This document shows, one piece after another, positions 26,201 through 36,600 of a stretch of 64,000 bases of DNA. The DNA comes from Chryseobacterium sp. 7. Its GTDB lineage: Bacteria; Bacteroidota; Bacteroidia; Flavobacteriales; Weeksellaceae. The notes under the pieces are model-generated. The model worked only from the letters and a program-made list of their open reading frames with translations. It searched no databases and had not been told where the DNA came from. The translations under genes were made by a program, and so were the position numbers. The stretch's first letter is position 1. Each line of letters opens with the position of its first letter. Location of the stretch: positions 2,976,001-3,040,000 of the forward strand of contig NZ_RCCA01000001.1 in the NCBI RefSeq assembly GCF_003663845.1, written 5' to 3'.

Positions 26201-28171
26201 CAATAATGATACCGGAATACTGATGACTTTTGTTACTCCACATTTTACAACTCTTAAGTTCAGCATGGTGCTGCTTGTTGAAGAAATTTCGTTGAAGTTT
26301 ACCGTGATATTATTAGTACCCTGTCCTCCTACAACACTTCCAAAGTTTGCACTTCCGAATGTCCATTCCATAAAGTCAGGAACAATACCGTTCAGATTGG
26401 CTGTAAACGCCTGAGTACTGCTCGGGCAGAAAGGACCCGGATTAGGATTAATCGTAATTGTATTAAGATCCAGCGGCGCTACATTGAACGAAATTGGAGC
26501 CGAAAGACATCCTGCATTACTCATAGATTTATTCTGTGCAGACACCGCATACGATGAAGCACCTGTATTAAATATAACCGTTACAGAAGATCCTGCATTA
26601 CTTCCCTGGATTGTTCCGTTCGTAACACTCCAAACTGGTACCATGCCTGCATCTACAGAGCTGATGGTATACACATAAGGTTTTCCAGGACATACTTTAG
26701 TCTCTCCTGAAATAGTTCCCGTAGGCGGCTGTGGAATTGGTAATACCTTAATAATTCTCGGATTACTTTCACAACCTCCTCCTTGCTTCACAGCAACAAT
26801 AGTATAAGTACCTGCTGTTGTAAAAGGATAAGTAAATGGTCCGGATACCACTCCCGAAGTGACAGTAGATCCTCCTGTAGTTACTTTCCATATAACAGGT
26901 ACATTAGGAGTAGCTGTAAATGTCTGGCTTGTTCCTGCGCAGATCTCATCTACACCACCACTTATGGTTACCGGCTGCTCTACTTCGATATCAATAGTAG
27001 CAATTCCTTCGCATGATAATAAAGTATTGAAGTAAGTAGCCTCAAGGTGATAAATTCCAGGCTGAGTTGCTGAGAAAACAATTTCATTTCTCTGTTGGGT
27101 ATTGACCAACTGACCCGATCCAGGGCCTGATACATTCCAGTTAACTTTGGTTGTAGGCCATTGAGGAATAGAATAGGTATACTGCTTACCGGCACATACT
27201 TTCTCCTGTCCTTTCACTTTTGCATTCTTTAAAATCACAGGGATTTTAATAGTAGTCCATTCAGGACAAGCGCATTCAGACATATACATTACATATCCGA
27301 AACCATCCATAGGATCTACCTGATCCCAGACTACTTCAATTTCGTTACCGTTATTGTTTATAATGTTTCCACCAATAACTTTCCATTGTCCTTTGTTACA
27401 TCCATCCTCTGCATTGTATTTCTCTGTACTTCCTTCGCATACTACAGAAGCACAGTTAATCTGTACAGGATAAGATTTCACTACCTTGATCTCTTTTTTA
27501 TACCTGCTCTGGCATCCGCACTTATTGGTTACAGTAAGCTGGATGGTATAAGTACCAGGATTAGTATAGACGTGAGAAGGCTCAAAAGCGGTGGAAGTGG
27601 AAGTACTTCCATCCCCGAATTGCCAGAAATAATTGACAATATCTGATCCTCCGTTTTGTTCGGAAAGGTTATCAAAATACACTGTTGTATTGTTACATAC
27701 GGTATAATCCAGATTCAGCAATTCAAATTTAGCAATAGGTCTGTTGATTTTTTCAATACAGATGGTCTGTGTTTCCACAGTTCCGTCGTTGTAAGTGATA
27801 ACAGCCTGTAAAGAACCGTTACCGGCGGCACCCCACGTAACATACGCTAAGGTATTTCCGGCTCCGGAAATTGTAGCAGTTCCTCCGGAAACTGACCATT
27901 GTACGTTAGAAACGTTGGATCCCTGAACCAGATATTTTACAGGGTCTAGTGATTTCTCGCAGACGCGGAGACACTGGGCGGAATTGATGTAGGAACTTGC
28001 GATTCCGTTGTCAGGAACCTGACCTTCTTTTTCGCCGCGGAATTCCTGGCATCCGACCTCTTCGGTCCATGTAATTCGAGCTTGCGCTTGTAGTACCCAG
28101 GGTACCAAAAGCCAACATAGCAGGAGCCATCTGAAGACGTGCTGCCTACCAAAATAGGTGTTGTTTTTCAT
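23270..28171 (-). CDS. Giant PKD/Ig-like surface protein with T9SS sorting domain
   Basis: A 1633-residue exported protein. A signal peptide covers about residues 1-31 (WLLLCWLLVPWVLQAQA). A canonical PKD domain (FWQFGDGSTSTST...GTYTIQLTVTNKC) lies near residue 180-230, followed by about a dozen Ig-like or PKD-like modules, each with a conserved Cys near the start (VCAGKQYTYS, ICAGTSQTFT, VCPGKPYVYT, ACAGSVPTLV, ICAGSSTVLT). The C-terminal 80 residues are a T9SS type A sorting domain (MTPNPAKEKVKI start, KLIKN end). The modules are tandem and would form a long rod; an adhesin or matrix role is inferred. It is followed by an intrinsic terminator and stands as its own transcription unit. Confidence 0.85.
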   Translation of the reverse strand: MKNNTYFGRQHVFRWLLLCWLLVPWVLQAQARITWTEEVGCQEFRGEKEGQVPDNGIASSYINSAQCLRVCEKSLDPVKYLVQGSNVSNVQWSVSGGTATISGAGNTLAYVTWGAAGNGSLQAVITYNDGTVETQTICIEKINRPIAKFELLNLDYTVCNNTTVYFDNLSEQNGGSDIVNYFWQFGDGSTSTSTAFEPSHVYTNPGTYTIQLTVTNKCGCQSRYKKEIKVVKSYPVQINCASVVCEGSTEKYNAEDGCNKGQWKVIGGNIINNNGNEIEVVWDQVDPMDGFGYVMYMSECACPEWTTIKIPVILKNAKVKGQEKVCAGKQYTYSIPQWPTTKVNWNVSGPGSGQLVNTQQRNEIVFSATQPGIYHLEATYFNTLLSCEGIATIDIEVEQPVTISGGVDEICAGTSQTFTATPNVPVIWKVTTGGSTVTSGVVSGPFTYPFTTAGTYTIVAVKQGGGCESNPRIIKVLPIPQPPTGTISGETKVCPGKPYVYTISSVDAGMVPVWSVTNGTIQGSNAGSSVTVIFNTGASSYAVSAQNKSMSNAGCLSAPISFNVAPLDLNTITINPNPGPFCPSSTQAFTANLNGIVPDFMEWTFGSANFGSVVGGQGTNNITVNFNEISSTSSTMLNLRVVKCGVTKVISIPVSLLPLPVVNFTNVGGICLGSDLTFSVNQGSITSASEVTFTFANGSVYSTGPGGFNASGIYTFTNNNYITNNSGSNVSQTVIVKYKGTNGCNYEPTASAVFTIYPETIITVSPVYNILVCDPTTMTPYTLTANSSTGLTNITSWQWFKNNAQIPGATTNSYTIGGAGAFGTYKVRAIDINGCVVYSQNINVSQLCPSSGSCNANPQINFTATWSGCNTISTSGLTYSGTPDQIEWSSDSVLALTSPQGQPTATYQTTLAGAHIVFVRLRYGSCWYSKAVEVRKNYEPKFSVGTVCSGNGYNVTLYNNSTIFDINPSTITYTFTSPGLPTQTGQTATYNNLAPGTYTFTMTMSAPGKPTCTTTKTITLDPVPNTSFLVPAWLCVGEPITFSAMGYNPNYKYTWYFDGTSYVTSGSSAATITYNTSGAKTIQLKITTPNECVYASAIINVNVKEAFINGNISPINVTACAGSVPTLVFNGTVGTASQYIWMNGSQQVPGAPNSMTFTPTQSGTYWPVLVSPDGCKTSIMSTKAATVTVKNAPYVNISGKANICAGSSTVLTGLVTDNTLEYQWKKAGSVVTPWASAPYPITLSTGSLTAGTYVYTLEVRTPGTSGCTSSKNFTLTVSNPPSGVTATYSLVSCQPYRIQLTASGPSAGDYNWSNGMSGQTITVNEGGVFQVTYTAPSGCKVSNYVEVPLSLESLMWVFPTGCYDECLREKNYIIGPKGVFDHHDWMLFGNSIQSGNNDFIFPLAIGNAGTYQLQVDHLGCQYTSGTMNYYPGKECGYETDCKIKGEIKGMKWVGDHYAVYGAIYNTGGQPISLNVTSVNGYGVYIPSIITIPAGGVYDMNANPLAFYPNPNFQGTDEVLFYNETCKFSTKAVDPDWMGMRSASRSVTATAVSSLKMTPNPAKEKVKISYNTGNEKLLAKQITVFDAMGNVKFRKEVKAASGEVDVEVSSWLQGVYIVIVQTGDTSLQGKLIKN

Positions 28172-28671
28172 AGTTATTAAAAAAGTGTTATTAATTTTTT
28201 GTCAAATTAACAAAAAAATTAATACAAAAATCATTTAATAGTGAAAAAATAACATAATTTCACAACTGAAGACCAGTAATATAGATAAATACCTGCTTAT
28301 ATGTTATTTCACCCATATATTAGTTATCTAAAAAACTTCACTTTTCCCAGTAATTTAAAGCTTTAGACCCATTTTAAATAAATAAAATACCGCATATTAA
28401 ACGTTGTTGAAAACCAAAAAAGCCATTATAAACACAAATTATGAATTTTATTAATAAAAAATGAATAATAAATTAAAAATAATAACAAGAAAAATTCATT
28501 AAAAAAAGAAAAAAAAATTAAGCGAAATCATCTTCTTTTTAAAACTTTTTTTATCTCCTGAATCTCTTTCCTTATCTGTTTTATGTAAATTGTTTCATTT
28601 CATGTAGAAATACCCTATAAACACTCATGAACGCCAGAAAAAGAGAATTACAGACAATACCAAAAATATTT
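28172..28671. other. Intergenic region between divergent genes
   Basis: About 500 AT-rich bases between the giant T9SS gene and the glutaminase, presumably holding both promoters. On the minus strand a TTAATTTG box lies about 40 bases before the giant gene, one mismatch from the TAnnTTTG consensus but without a well-placed TTG. No coding or RNA gene is supported. Confidence 0.5.
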
Positions 28672-28679
28672 TATCTTTG
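28672..28679 (+). promoter_or_regulatory. -7 element TATCTTTG of the glutaminase gene
   Basis: A perfect match to the Bacteroidota TAnnTTTG consensus, 45 bases upstream of the glutaminase ATG. The matching upstream TTG is not evident; a TTA lies at about the right distance (28647). Confidence 0.55.
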
Positions 28680-28723
28680 TTTCCTCAGGCATATCATAAC
28701 TATTTTATTTGAAGACCTTCCCT

Positions 28724-29737
28724 ATGAAAAACAACAGCTTTTTATCTTCTGCAAAAGGAATTTGCACCGTAGCTTTTTTAGCCTTAAATACATCTGTTTA
28801 TGCTCAGAAAACAGTAGAGATTTCAACCATTTCAGAAAAAACACTCAATACCATTCTGGAAAAAAACAGAGCCTATTACACCCAGGGTAAAGTAGCAGAT
28901 TACATACCTGAACTGGGAAAAATGGATGCTAAAGCCATTGCTTTTTCTTTGGTAGACAAAAACGGTAAAGTATTCAATACAGGCGATGTAAGTAAGAAAT
29001 TTACCATGCAGAGCATTTCCAAAATCATATCATTAATGGTGGCTGTAAATGAAAAAGGAGAGGCCAATATTTTTGACAAAATGGGATATTTTGGTTCAGA
29101 TAAGCCTTTCAACCATTTCTCAAACCTTGAAACTACAGGAAAACCGCTCAATCCAATGATGAATGCAGGAGCAATTCTTACCACTTCATTAATTTCCGGA
29201 GAAGGCGAAAAACCATTCCTTAAAATACTGGACATGGTAAGATATATCACCAAAAACCAGACAATAGATTATAACAAATCTGTTTACGAATCTGAAAAAT
29301 CCACAGGACACCGCAATCGCGGAATGTTTTATATCATGAAAAACAGCGGGCTGATTTCAGGAAACGAAGACCAGCTGGACAACTATTTCAAACAATGCTC
29401 TATTGAACTTACTGCTGAAGACCTTGCCAAAATAGGATACTTCTTCGCTAACCAATGTGTAAGGTTCGATGGAGATTCTACTTACAAAAATGCTGACATA
29501 GCAAAACTGATAGAATCCCAAATGCTGACAGCCGGAATGTATGAGTTCAGTGGAGAATATTCCAGAATGGTAGGATTACCAAGCAAATCTGGTGTAGGAG
29601 GCGGAATTACCGTAAGCGTTCCGGGAAAAATGGGAATTGGGGTATTCAGCCCGTCTTTAGATCAGCATGGAAATTCATTGGCTGGATATCACATGATTTT
29701 AGACCTTGCCAAACAATATGGGTTAAGTATATTTTAA
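28724..29737 (+). CDS. glsA: Secreted or periplasmic glutaminase
   Basis: A 337-residue enzyme that hydrolyses glutamine to glutamate and ammonia. It has the GlsA serine-dependent fold, related to beta-lactamases: the catalytic S-x-x-K is seen as QSISK near residue 97, then NPMMNAGAI, YxSE-like YESE, and the C-terminal GVGGGITV and GxGVFSPxLDxxGNS blocks that are diagnostic of glutaminase. The chosen ATG at 28724 gives a good signal peptide (KNNSFLSSAKG...LNTSVYAQ); a TTG five codons earlier is less likely. Cytoplasmic glutaminases lack such a signal, so this enzyme probably works in the periplasm on peptide-derived glutamine. A TATCTTTG promoter precedes it and a strong terminator follows. 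Confidence 0.9.
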   Translation: MKNNSFLSSAKGICTVAFLALNTSVYAQKTVEISTISEKTLNTILEKNRAYYTQGKVADYIPELGKMDAKAIAFSLVDKNGKVFNTGDVSKKFTMQSISKIISLMVAVNEKGEANIFDKMGYFGSDKPFNHFSNLETTGKPLNPMMNAGAILTTSLISGEGEKPFLKILDMVRYITKNQTIDYNKSVYESEKSTGHRNRGMFYIMKNSGLISGNEDQLDNYFKQCSIELTAEDLAKIGYFFANQCVRFDGDSTYKNADIAKLIESQMLTAGMYEFSGEYSRMVGLPSKSGVGGGITVSVPGKMGIGVFSPSLDQHGNSLAGYHMILDLAKQYGLSIF

Positions 29738-29842
29738 ATTTTGTACATCATTAATTTATACATTATACCACCTTTTAACTGATATAACGCTTCCTTTTAA
29801 GGTTATTCATCAGAAAAAAAAACTTTAACGGTTAGCCTATTC

Positions 29843-29880
29843 AAAAACAGTAAGTAGATCAGATACTTACTGTTTTTTTT
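29843..29880 (+). terminator. Strong intrinsic terminator after glsA
   Basis: Perfect 14-bp stem (AAAAACAGTAAGTA / TACTTACTGTTTTT) with a 7-base loop, running into a T-rich tail. It ends the glutaminase transcript and isolates it from the biosynthetic operon. Confidence 0.85.
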
Positions 29881-30110
29881 ATGAATTTCGAAAAGATAAT
29901 TTAATTATTTGTTAAAATCTATATCTGTTTATTTATCAAAAAGATAGACAAAGTTCATAAATAATTCAAATTAAATCACAGTATATTGATTAATTTTACA
30001 TAAATTCGCTTATCCGTTTTATCAGATTGATAAAGACAATTTTCACATTTTCGAACCTTATTCGTGGTATATTATCTTTTTGTAATATACCCAAAAACAA
30101 ATCTCCATTT

Positions 30111-30143
30111 TTTGAAATATTTTATTTTTTATTCCTATATTTG
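30111..30143 (+). promoter_or_regulatory. Promoter of the biosynthetic operon (TTTG-N21-TATATTTG)
   Basis: TTTG at 30111-30114 and TATATTTG at 30136-30143 are separated by 21 bases, matching the Bacteroidota TTG / TAnnTTTG promoter. The predicted start near 30150 leaves a leader of about 500 bases before PKS1, which is unusually long and holds structured elements and a short ORF. Confidence 0.55.
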
Positions 30144-30154
30144 CTTAACATTTT

Positions 30155-30180
30155 TTTAACTATAACTATTTATAGTTAAA
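30155..30180 (+). promoter_or_regulatory. Palindrome at the predicted transcription start (possible operator)
   Basis: Perfect inverted repeat TTTAACTATA / TATAGTTAAA with a 6-base centre, 12 bases after the -7 element. The position suits either an operator bound by a dimeric repressor or a hairpin at the 5' end of the mRNA. No regulator gene is adjacent. Confidence 0.4.
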
Positions 30181-30332
30181 ATTACTAAGATTGTATCGTC
30201 ACGTTTCTAAGAATAAGAAAATAATAAATATACTTTAATAGCATTTGAACAATTGATATTTTATTATTAATAAATCATTATAAAATTTCAATTATGATTG
30301 AATATATATTATAATTTTATTATTTTTATTTC

Positions 30333-30385
30333 CTCATAACACAAAATCATTGGCAAAACCAGTGATATTGATGTTTTGTTATGAG
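30333..30385 (+). promoter_or_regulatory. Two-stem structure in the operon leader
   Basis: The outer stem CTCATAACA / TGTTATGAG (30333-30341 with 30377-30385) encloses an inner 8-bp stem ATCATTGG / CCAGTGAT (30346-30353 with 30359-30366, one G-U pair) with a five-base loop. It lies about 30 bases before the short leader ORF. Not a riboswitch family I recognise; it could control translation or transcript stability. Confidence 0.4.
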
Positions 30386-30417
30386 ATATCATTAACTATT
30401 CCTATACCGTAAATGCT

Positions 30418-30576
30418 ATGAAAAACTTGACTAAAATCAGGCTAATGCCTTTTGAAAAGCCGGACATCACCCTTATACCAACCCATCTATTGACAAATAA
30501 TAGATTGTTGAATAATTACCACAAAACGATTCAAATTGTTAACGATTTAACAAAAACCAATTTTATTATATCATAA
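30418..30576 (+). CDS. 52-residue leader ORF copying the PKS1 N-terminus
   Basis: ATG at 30418 to TAA at 30576. The first 20 residues, MKNLTKIRLMPFEKPDITLI, match the PKS1 start (MKNLPIIGLTPFEKPDVTLI) at 15 of 20 positions, and then the sequence diverges completely into an Asn/Thr-rich tail. The DNA around the two ATGs is also alike for about 60 bases. It is therefore a partial duplication of the 5' end of PKS1. It may be a decayed copy or may work as an upstream ORF that affects PKS1 translation. Confidence 0.45.
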   Translation: MKNLTKIRLMPFEKPDITLIPTHLLTNNRLLNNYHKTIQIVNDLTKTNFIIS

Positions 30577-30655
30577 TAAAAAGCAACTGCCTTATAACCG
30601 AAAGGCAAAGCATTTTGCTATGAATCTCTTGCTATCATTCAATAATTATCACGCC

Positions 30656-33600
30656 ATGAAAAACTTACCCATTATTGGATTGACGCCCTTTGAAAAACCA
30701 GACGTAACCCTTATTTCCAAACTGCATCAGGCGGGTGCATTTCCCGTTTTGAGTTTAGGAAATGAAATTACAACGGCACAGGAAGCGTTACATCAACTTG
30801 ACCAGATAGACCTACCATCATATGGTATTTATTTTTCTAATGACAATTTCGCCTCTCTTCAAATCTCTGAAAAAGTAAGATTTGCGATCCTTCCGTTTGG
30901 AATGTCTAACCCCTCCACTCTGCCTGCAGTGTATCAGGTAAGCAGTTTGGAAGAAGCCAGACAAGCTGAACAGCTGGGAGCAGAAGGAATCATTATCAAA
31001 GGAAATGAAGCCGGCGGATTAGTAGGTTATGAATCCACGTTTGTGTTATTCCAGCGTGTGATCAAAGAAATACAGAGTATTCCGGTGTGGGTACAGGGAG
31101 GAATAGGTCTCCATACCGCAGCGGCATCAAAAGCATTGGGAGCAACAGGAATTGTACTGGACAGCCAATTGGCATTGTTCCCGGAAAGTTCAGTTCCTCA
31201 GGATCTGAAAGATGTATGCTCAAAACTGAATGGTACAGAAACTAAGGTAATCGCTAACCATCGTGTATTGGTAAGACCCAATTCCCCTGCCTTGCCTGAA
31301 AATACAACTGCGGAAGACCTTAAACAACATTTTACGGGGCTTGACCTTAGCACATGCTATATCCCTATGGGACAGGATATTTCATTAGCAACAGATCTGT
31401 ATGAAGACTTCAGAACACTGAAAAAACTGATTTTCGGGTTCAAAGAAGCGATGCATGGCCATCTGAAACAGGCTAAAGCGCTAAAAGTAATTGATAAAAA
31501 CAATTCTTTAGCACAAGAATTAGGTTTGAGCTATCCTATCGCTCAGGGTCCAATGACCCGTGTAAGTGATGTTCCTTCATTTGCCAATGCAGTAGCTGAT
31601 GCCGGAGCTTTGCCCTTTGTTGCTTTATCTTTATTAAAAGGGGAACCTGCAAAATCTTTGGTAATGGAAACCAAGAAACTGGCTGGTGAAAAAACATGGG
31701 GTGTTGGTATTCTTGGATTTGCTCCGCAGGAATTAAGAGAAGAACAGACTTCATATATATTAGAAGCGAAACCTCCAGTAGTTTTGATTGCCGGAGGAAG
31801 ACCCGCTCAGGCCAAAGTATTTGAAAAAGCCGGAATAAAATCATTCTTACACGTTCCTTCTCCCGCCCTACTGGATATTTTCCTGAAAGAAGGAGCTAAA
31901 AACTTCATTTTTGAAGGACGTGAGTGCGGAGGACACGTAGGCCCTCTTTCGAGTACTGTTCTTTGGGAAAAACAAATTGAACGTATCTTAAAAGAAGACC
32001 ACCCAGAAAATATAAGTGTCTTTTTTGCAGGAGGAATTCACAATGCTTTTTCAACTGCATTTGTTTCCATCATGGCTGCGCCATTGGCTGCAAGAGGAGT
32101 GAAAATTGGAGTATTGATGGGTACTGCCTATCTGTATACGTATGAAGCTGTAGAAACCGGGGCTATTCAGGAAGAATTCCAAGCTCAGGCAATGCAGGCA
32201 AAAGATACCGTTTTATTGGAAACAGCTCCGGGCCATGAAACCCGTTGCTTAAATACAGCTTTTGCTCACCACTTCAATACCGAAAAAGCAAAACTCCTGG
32301 CTGCCGGAATGGATAAAAAACAAGTATGGGAACAGCTTGAAAAATTAAATGTTGGCCGTTTACGTATTGCGGCTAAAGGCATAGAACGCCAAGGTGATAA
32401 ATTAGTCAACATTCCTAAAGATGATCAATTAGACTTAGGAATGTACATGATCGGACAGGTTGCTACGATGCATAACCGTGTGGTCTCATTAGCCGCTCTA
32501 CATCAAAGTGTGGTAGACAATTATGAATATATTCAGAGCGCTGCATTATCAGAAGAACCTGTTTCTACAGAAAAGCCTTTGGATATTGCTATCGTAGGAA
32601 TGGAATGTATCTTCCCGGGTGCTAAAAACCTAGATGAATACTGGAGAAATATCATTTTAGGAAAAGACAGTGTTACCGAAGTACCGGATGAAAGATGGAA
32701 TAAAGACCTTTATTACAAACCGAATTCCAACGAATCGGATGTATCTCATTCCAAATGGGGAGGATTTATTCCAAAAATTGATTTCGATCCATTGGCATTT
32801 GGTATTCCGCCACAATCTCTTGCTGCTATTGAACCTACGCAATTGTTAACATTATTGGTTGCAAAACGTGCAATGGAAGATGCAGGATATGGCGAAAAAC
32901 ACATTAACAGAGAAAACATTTCTGTGATTATAGGCGCTGAAGGAGGTAACGACCTTGCTAACAGCTATAGTTTCAGAGGATATTATAAACAGGTTTTCGG
33001 AGAACTTCATGAGGAAGTCAAAGAAGCTTTCCCATATACTACTGAAGATTCTTTCCCAGGTATTCTTGCCAATGTAATCGCAGGTAGGATTACGAACAGA
33101 TTAGATCTTGGTGGCAGAAACTTTACCGTAGATGCAGCTTGTGCTTCTTCTCTGGCAGCTATCGATCTTGCTTGCCAGGAACTTGTATTAGGAAAATCTG
33201 ATATGGTTCTTGCTGGAGGAGCAGATTTACACAACGGAATTAATGATTACCTGATGTTCTCCAGCACGCATGCTCTATCCAGAAAAGGAAGATGCGCCAC
33301 ATTTGACGGTGATGCAGACGGTATTGCTCTTGGAGAAGGTATTGCGATCCTTGTTTTAAAAAGATATGAAGATGCAGTACGCGATGGTGACCGTATTTAT
33401 TCAGTCATCAAAGGAGTTGGAGGATCCAGTGATGGAAAAGCGCTGGGATTAACCGCTCCTAGAAAAATAGGCCAGGTAAGAGCATTAGAACGCGCTTATT
33501 CCCAAGCTGGGATCAGTCCTGCTTCCGTAGGCCTTGTAGAAGCGCACGGTACGGGAACAGTAGTAGGTGACAAAACCGAACTTAGTGCACTTACTAACTT

Positions 33601-36600
33601 ATTCAGCCGTTCGGGAGCTTTACCGGGTCAAACTCATTTAGGTTCTGTGAAAACACAGATTGGGCATACTAAATGTGCGGCAGGATTAGCAGGATTAATC
33701 AAAGCTTCGCTTGCAGTATATCACGGAGTAAAACCACCTACCCTTCATCTTCAGCAACCTAATGCGTATTATAATGCAGCAACCAGTCCATTTGCATTTC
33801 ATGCAGAAAGTGGATTATGGGGTGAAAAGAACCGTTATGCAGGAATCAGTGCTTTCGGATTTGGAGGAACCAATTTCCATACCGTTATTGCGAACCATCC
33901 TAAGCAGGATAATTCAATTGCAATGCAGTCGTGGCCTTCAGAATTGTTTGTATTCCGTGGAGATACTTATGAAGAAGCTAAAGGACAATCAAGCCAGATT
34001 AAGGCATTATTAGAAATTAACGATGGTATTCCATTAAAAGATATTGCTTACAGTTTAAGCATCAGTTCAGAAAAGCCAATCCAGTTCAGTATTGTTGCCG
34101 ACACCGCTGAAGACCTGATGATGAAGCTCGAACTGGTATTGCTAGGGATTGAGACAAAAGATACTTTTACGGTGAATAAAAAAGAAGGTAAAGTAGTCTT
34201 TACATTCCCGGGACAGGGCAGCCAGAGAATCAATATGGCTCGTGACTTATTCGTAGTTTTCCCTGCAATGCGTAAGATTATTGATGAGTATCCTGAACTT
34301 GAAAAAGTGGTTTTCCCATCTAAAACCTTTAATGAAGCTGATTTAAAGCAACAAAAAGAAACTATTAAAGATACCCGTTTAGCGCAACCTCTTTTAGGAA
34401 TTGTTGATCTTGCATTGGCTAAATTCTTAGAATCATTAGGTATTATTCCTGATATGCTGGCTGGCCACAGCTATGGTGAAATACCGGCTTTATGCTTTGC
34501 AGGGGTATTTGGAGAAGATAAATTGGTTGACTTAAGTGTTAAGAGAGCTCAATCTATTTTAGATTCAGTAGAAGGCGGAGATCCCGGTTCAATGCTGGCA
34601 GCAAGTGCTACTCCGGAACGTTTACAGCCTATTATTGCTAAAGTGGAAGGATGTTATCCCGTGAACTTTAATACTCCTACTCAATGTGTGATTGCAGGAA
34701 GTACGGAAGCCATCAATAAGTTACTGGAAGTACTTAAACAAGAAGGTATTTCTGCTAAAAAACTGGAAGTAGCATGTGCATTCCACAGCCCATTATTGGC
34801 AAAATCCAAAGGTTTGTATGCTGAAGTATTGAAAGACGTTCCTTTCCAGGAAATGCAGATTCCTGTATGGTCTAATACTACAGCAGAAGTATATCCTTCA
34901 AATCCATCAGAAATAAAAGAAAGACTTACTGACCATCTGGTACAGCCTGTAAGATTTGTAGAACAGCTTCAGGCCATGTACAATGATGGTGCAAGAATCT
35001 TCATCGAAGTAGGACCAGGAAAAGTACTTACCGGATTGACCAAATCATGCCTGGAAAAAGACCAGCTGACCTTATATGTTGAAGACAACAGCCGTAATAA
35101 ATTCAGTCACCTGCTTTGCATGCTGGCACAATATTTAGGTACAGGCAGAAGCTTTAAAATTGATAAACTTTTTGACGGCAGAAGTGTTATGATCATTGAT
35201 CTTAACCAGCCTGAGCTTTACAAGAAAAGCCCTGCTATCTGGCGTGTTAACGGGCAAACAGCCCACCCAACAACTGGTAATCTGCCATCTAATGGTGCAT
35301 TGCCACTTATAAACCCAATTCCCATGAACAACTTTACGAATAACCCACAGGCACCCGCAACGGAAGCTCAGTCTACTGCTGAACGCATGTTGCAGGAATA
35401 TTTGAACAGCATGAAATTAATGATACAGGCACAGCGTGATGTGATGCTTTCCTTTATGGGACAGAATCCTCAGGCATTCCCTGCTCCTGTATACCATTCA
35501 CCAGCACCAGCTGCTCTCCAACCTATATCTACGATTCCGGTTCAACCTGTTCATCAGGAACCCGTAGCTGTGGCTCCTGTAAAGCAAGCTCCTTCAAAAG
35601 ATATCAGGTCTTTATTACTACAGGTGGTAAGCGATAAAACAGGATATCCTCAGGAAATGCTGGGCATGGAAATGGATCTTGAAGCTGATTTAAGTATTGA
35701 TTCCATTAAAAGAGTAGAAATCATCGGAACACTTCGTAACGAATTGGGAACTCTGGGCAATGGAAACACCAGTGAAGATACCGTTATGGAACAATTAGCA
35801 GGAATCAAAACCTTAAGTGGTCTTGTTTCATGGCTTACTGAATTTTCAGGAGCTGAAACAATTGCTGCTTCAGAAAAAAACGGATCAGCCGTTGAATCTT
35901 CAGCTTCAAAACCACAAATTCAACCAGCATTCTCACTTGAAGATCTTCAGAATGCTATTTTGAATATTGTAAGTGAGAAAACAGGATATCCAAAAGAAAT
36001 GTTAGGTCTTGATCTTGATCTGGAAGCGGATTTGAGTATAGATTCTATCAAACGTATGGAAATCATCAGCGACCTTAAAACCAAAATAGTTTTTGGGCAA
36101 AACCTTGAGCAGGCTGATGATGTCATGGAAAAACTGGCTGCTATTAAAACACTTCGCGGTCTGGCAAGCTGGATCAATGAAATGAATGGTGAAACCAATG
36201 AGACTGCTCATGAAGCAAAAGAAGCAAACACTTCAGAACCAGCTCAAAATGTACTTTCACGTCTTCGTTTTGACATTACTCCAACCGATGCTTCTTTAGT
36301 ACAAAACACAGAAGTATTACAGGGAAAACGTTTTGCCATTACCCAAGATGACAACAAACAAACCTCGGCGATCAAAGAAGCTTTAGAAAAACATGGAGCC
36401 ATTGTAGAACTGGTAGATACAGACAAAGATCTTTCAAATATTGATGGATTAATTATGCTGGACCTATTCTCATCAACCGATAAACCAAGCATTATTGATC
36501 ATGTAGATCTAATCAAGAAACTGGATTTTGACAAAGCGAAATGGGTATATCTTATCTCTGACATTACGGCTCATCTTCAGGAAATCTCTGATGTAAGCGT

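Noticed and set aside
28709..28723. TTG start for glutaminase, five codons upstream
   Set aside because: The ATG at 28724 gives a standard signal peptide and follows the promoter-like box at a normal distance.
30620..30655. Upstream ATG of PKS1 at 30620, adding 12 residues
   Set aside because: The added residues look unlike the family start. The ATG at 30656 gives MKNLPIIGLTPFEKPD, which is also the form duplicated in the leader ORF.
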